Origin: Saccoglossus kowalevskii
Lineage: Eukaryota > Hemichordata > Enteropneusta > Harrimaniidae
Length of the DNA stretch: 21,721 bases
Assembly: GCF_000003605.2 (NCBI RefSeq)
Contig: NW_003121166.1
Coordinates: 1-21,721, forward strand
Reading direction: 5' to 3'
The notes beneath the pieces were generated by a model. It did not search any database, was not told where the DNA came from, and was given only the letters and a program-made list of their open reading frames with translations. Positions 19,580-21,721 of this stretch are shown here, in pieces. Within the stretch, counting starts at the first letter, position 1. Each line of letters starts with the position of its first letter. The position numbers were made by a program, and so were the translations under genes.

Positions 19580-21160
19580 CTACGTGAATAACGACGGTGA
19601 AACTTTTAAAGACTGAAAACACCCAGTAACGTGACTTTGCACACACAAACACCACCTAATATCCCAGTTCGGGGTTGGGGTTTATCGTAACAAATATTAT
19701 TATTTTGGGAAAACTTTTCTTAATCTATATTGGTTACATTACGTTCTTAGTCTTTGTTTAATGTTATTTTTACGTATGCGTGCATAATAAATGTTGATAT
19801 AATTTATTTGAATGTGCTCCTCGCTTCTGTCTATGAACTGTGTAACAATCCCTCTTAAATACTCATTTGTACATTGAACTCATTGAATTTATTGATGTGA
19901 TGTGACGTGCTTGGCTACGCGGTGACCAAAACCCACACAAGAAGGTGCAATGACCGATTACACAGACGATCATTGCGTTTAGAAGTAAATCTGTGATGGT
20001 AAATAACATTTCTGTAATACTAAATGAATATTTATTTCAATATCAATATCAAATAGCAAGAGTGTCGCCCGAAATTTATACAGTAGATATTGAACTACCG
20101 TGCTTACACGTTTTATTTGTTCACCCATCAGTTGCTCTCCCACATCATCCGTACATAGACGCGTGGCTGCAGCGGTGAGCACACTGGAGGTTGTGTAGTG
20201 TCCATTGATTCCTGCATTTTCAAACAATCGTGGAATACGAGCAATCGTCTTTTGAATGATATAAATAACTAAAGTAATAGGAAATACTTTTCTATGACTG
20301 ATACATATAAGAATATGAGTGTGATTAACCGCACAGAACAGATGTGATCGAAATCAGGTCTTAATCTATATTTCAATTACGAAAGTGCAATTTCATTACG
20401 GTATATATTTTTGTTGACTTGTATTTATCTTTGTGGTCGGTATTTTCAAAGGTTTTTGTAATTTCTTTTTCATTATTATTGAAGCTAAGTCACCACGGTT
20501 GGGTGTTTAGACATGCTTAGTGTATTCGAGATATTACCGCCCAATGGACATACGGAATTGTTTGCGTATTCGCCTCGGGCCTAAAGTTGTTGTTTTTTTA
20601 ACTTTAAGCGGGATGTATACTCCGCTAAGTATCGTACTAGGGCTTAGTGGTTCAGTTTTCTTTTCTAACTAACCAACGAAACTCCCACGCAAGCGAGTCA
20701 CAGCTATCAAACTCAAAATCATCGTTGTCGATCCGTGGTACATCGTGGCCATTCCAGGATGTAAACTCGTTCTTACAAATAAATAAATACAACATTAGTA
20801 TATTAGGCCCATTTTATATAATATTTCAATCGTGTGCATGCGACGCAAAACTTAATATATTGCCAAATATTTTGATTTTAATTATTTCCATGAGATAGCA
20901 AATTTAGTATTTTTTGGCAAATTTTTAATTCATTATCAGTATCAGTGTGTTTAAATTTCCACGAATTAACATTTTGGCATTTTACGTCTGTCAAATAACG
21001 GCCAAATAAATACGTGGAATCATTAATTACTAAGGACCTGGCGTAGAATTGGAAATTACTCCAAATAAACAAATGTCCAATTCGGGAACAGGATAATAGT
21101 ATCTTTGGTTATTATTTGGTTATTAATGAAATAATAGAGTGCCACCAGACGGTCTGGCTT
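19580..21160. other. Gene-free AT-rich stretch
   Basis: No recognisable gene. AATAAA at 19786-19791 has only a weak downstream element. The word GATCCGTGGTACATCGTGGCCA at 20730 recurs with two changes at 21280, which hints at a short dispersed repeat. Open frames at 19979-20227, 20647-20898 and 20878-21072 carry no recognisable domain. Confidence 0.45.
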
Positions 21161-21224
21161 AGCAAGTGCGTTGTGTTTCTCTCATGAAGTTGACGCTGAT
21201 TGTACACAAAGAAAGCCGCTCATC

Positions 21225-21240
21225 CCGCCATTGGATGGCG
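21225..21240. repeat. Small perfect hairpin around a CCAAT box
   Basis: CCGCCAT and ATGGCGG (7-bp arms) face each other across TTG-type spacer bases, with ATTGG (inverted CCAAT) in the middle at 21230-21234. It lies in the GC-richer block that leads to the right-edge promoter candidate. Confidence 0.4.
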
Positions 21241-21466
21241 GCACATCGTGTATGTGGTGTATACAAAGGACGTGCAGATGATCCGTGGTTCATCGTGACC
21301 AGTAATAAAATGATTGGTTGTCCAACTGTGGGCGTGTCTTTTATTTTTGTGCTAAATGTGCAACACCAAAGTCCCGCCATTTATTTCTCATGGTTGTTCA
21401 ACCATAGTCGTCTGCACTAGTATCGCGAGTTCTAAGTTTGGTTTACTCAGTGTTCACTATGTTGGT

Positions 21467-21509
21467 AAAACCGCGCAAATTCATTTTACCGCCACTTTAC
21501 AGCGGTTTT
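21467..21509. repeat. Inverted repeat AAAACCGC / GCGGTTTT
   Basis: Perfect 8-bp arms at 21467-21474 and 21502-21509 are separated by 27 bases, which contain another TTTTACCGCC. The repeated ACCGC words could be factor sites in the upstream part of the promoter candidate. Confidence 0.45.
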
Positions 21510-21536
21510 CACACATACACCAGTTAATTCCGTTAC

Positions 21537-21681
21537 CCAATGGCTGAAGCAATTTCACATCGACCAGACACGCCCCAAAACAGACGACGAGATTTGACAG
21601 GATCGGCCAATGCGCACGCGTATAAAACAGCTGGTACTAATATCCTAATATCCTAATAACTTATTTTGCACTCGTACAATG
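21537..21681 (+). promoter_or_regulatory. Candidate TATA promoter reading off the right edge
   Basis: CCAAT boxes lie at 21537-21541 and 21607-21611, with two inverted ones upstream (21230-21234 and 21313-21317). TGCGCACGCG at 21611-21620 is close to the NRF1 palindrome. TATAAAA is at 21621-21627, and CAGCTG (E-box) follows at 21628-21633. A start site would be expected near 21650, in CTAAT words of an imperfect TAATATCC triplet repeat. The first ATG after that is 21679-21681, with A at -3, and its frame stays open for 14 codons to the window end. The ordered set of elements in a GC-enriched block is persuasive, but the reading frame is too short to identify a product. Confidence 0.45.
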
Positions 21682-21721
21682 CAAAATACATATTTGATTA
21701 GGTTGGTTGGCCACCAAGTAC

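Noticed and set aside
21102-21125. TCTTTGGTTAT resembling the start of miR-9
   Set aside because: Only the first 11 bases agree, the rest differs, and no hairpin partner was seen.

Overview
The window looks like AT-rich, non-coding DNA from an animal nuclear genome, most likely an invertebrate. The evidence is the lack of any dense gene layout, a decayed RTE-type LINE that ends in a (TGA)n tail, a tRNA-derived SINE head, many diverged tandem repeats, and metazoan-style splice, TATA, CCAAT and poly(A) signals. CpG does not look strongly depleted, which argues mildly against a vertebrate. The species cannot be named from the sequence. No intact protein-coding gene could be recognised. Every open frame outside the LINE is short, low in complexity and without a recognisable domain.

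Layout, left to right. Bases 1-330 are an unusually GC-rich block with a 10-bp-phased GCTTTG array, a 45-bp near-perfect hairpin and a second inverted repeat. Bases 1430-1745 hold three adjoining simple or tandem arrays. Bases 2550-2860 hold a TATAAAAGG element inside an imperfect inverted repeat, an A-rich tract and a hairpin carrying GCGCCCTCT. Bases 3440-3850 are an old tandem repeat of about 120-140 bp. At 4263/4264 a 3' splice site abuts a perfect 5' splice site, the layout of a recursive splice point. Poly(A)-signal-like sites on the + strand lie at 5778 and 12159. Two diverged copies of a dispersed repeat (9306 and 10886) flank a 128-bp tandem array (10202-10548). A strong minus-strand G-quadruplex motif lies at 11631-11658.

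The only recognisable protein homology is the reverse transcriptase of a 5'-truncated RTE-like LINE (about 13205-14657). It is broken by several frameshifts and stops, with its FADD catalytic box altered to FEDD. Right of it are long AT-rich stretches, a degenerate family of 32-bp repeat cores (18882-19241) and a tRNA-like SINE head on the minus strand (19511-19572).

The last 500 bases rise in GC and look like a promoter facing right. They carry four CCAAT boxes, an NRF1-like site, a TATA box and an E-box. An ATG in good context follows and stays open to the window edge, so a gene may begin at or beyond base 21721. If the recursive-splice reading is right, much of the window would instead be intron of a + strand gene whose exons lie outside it. 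These two readings compete for the right-hand part and cannot be separated from sequence alone.
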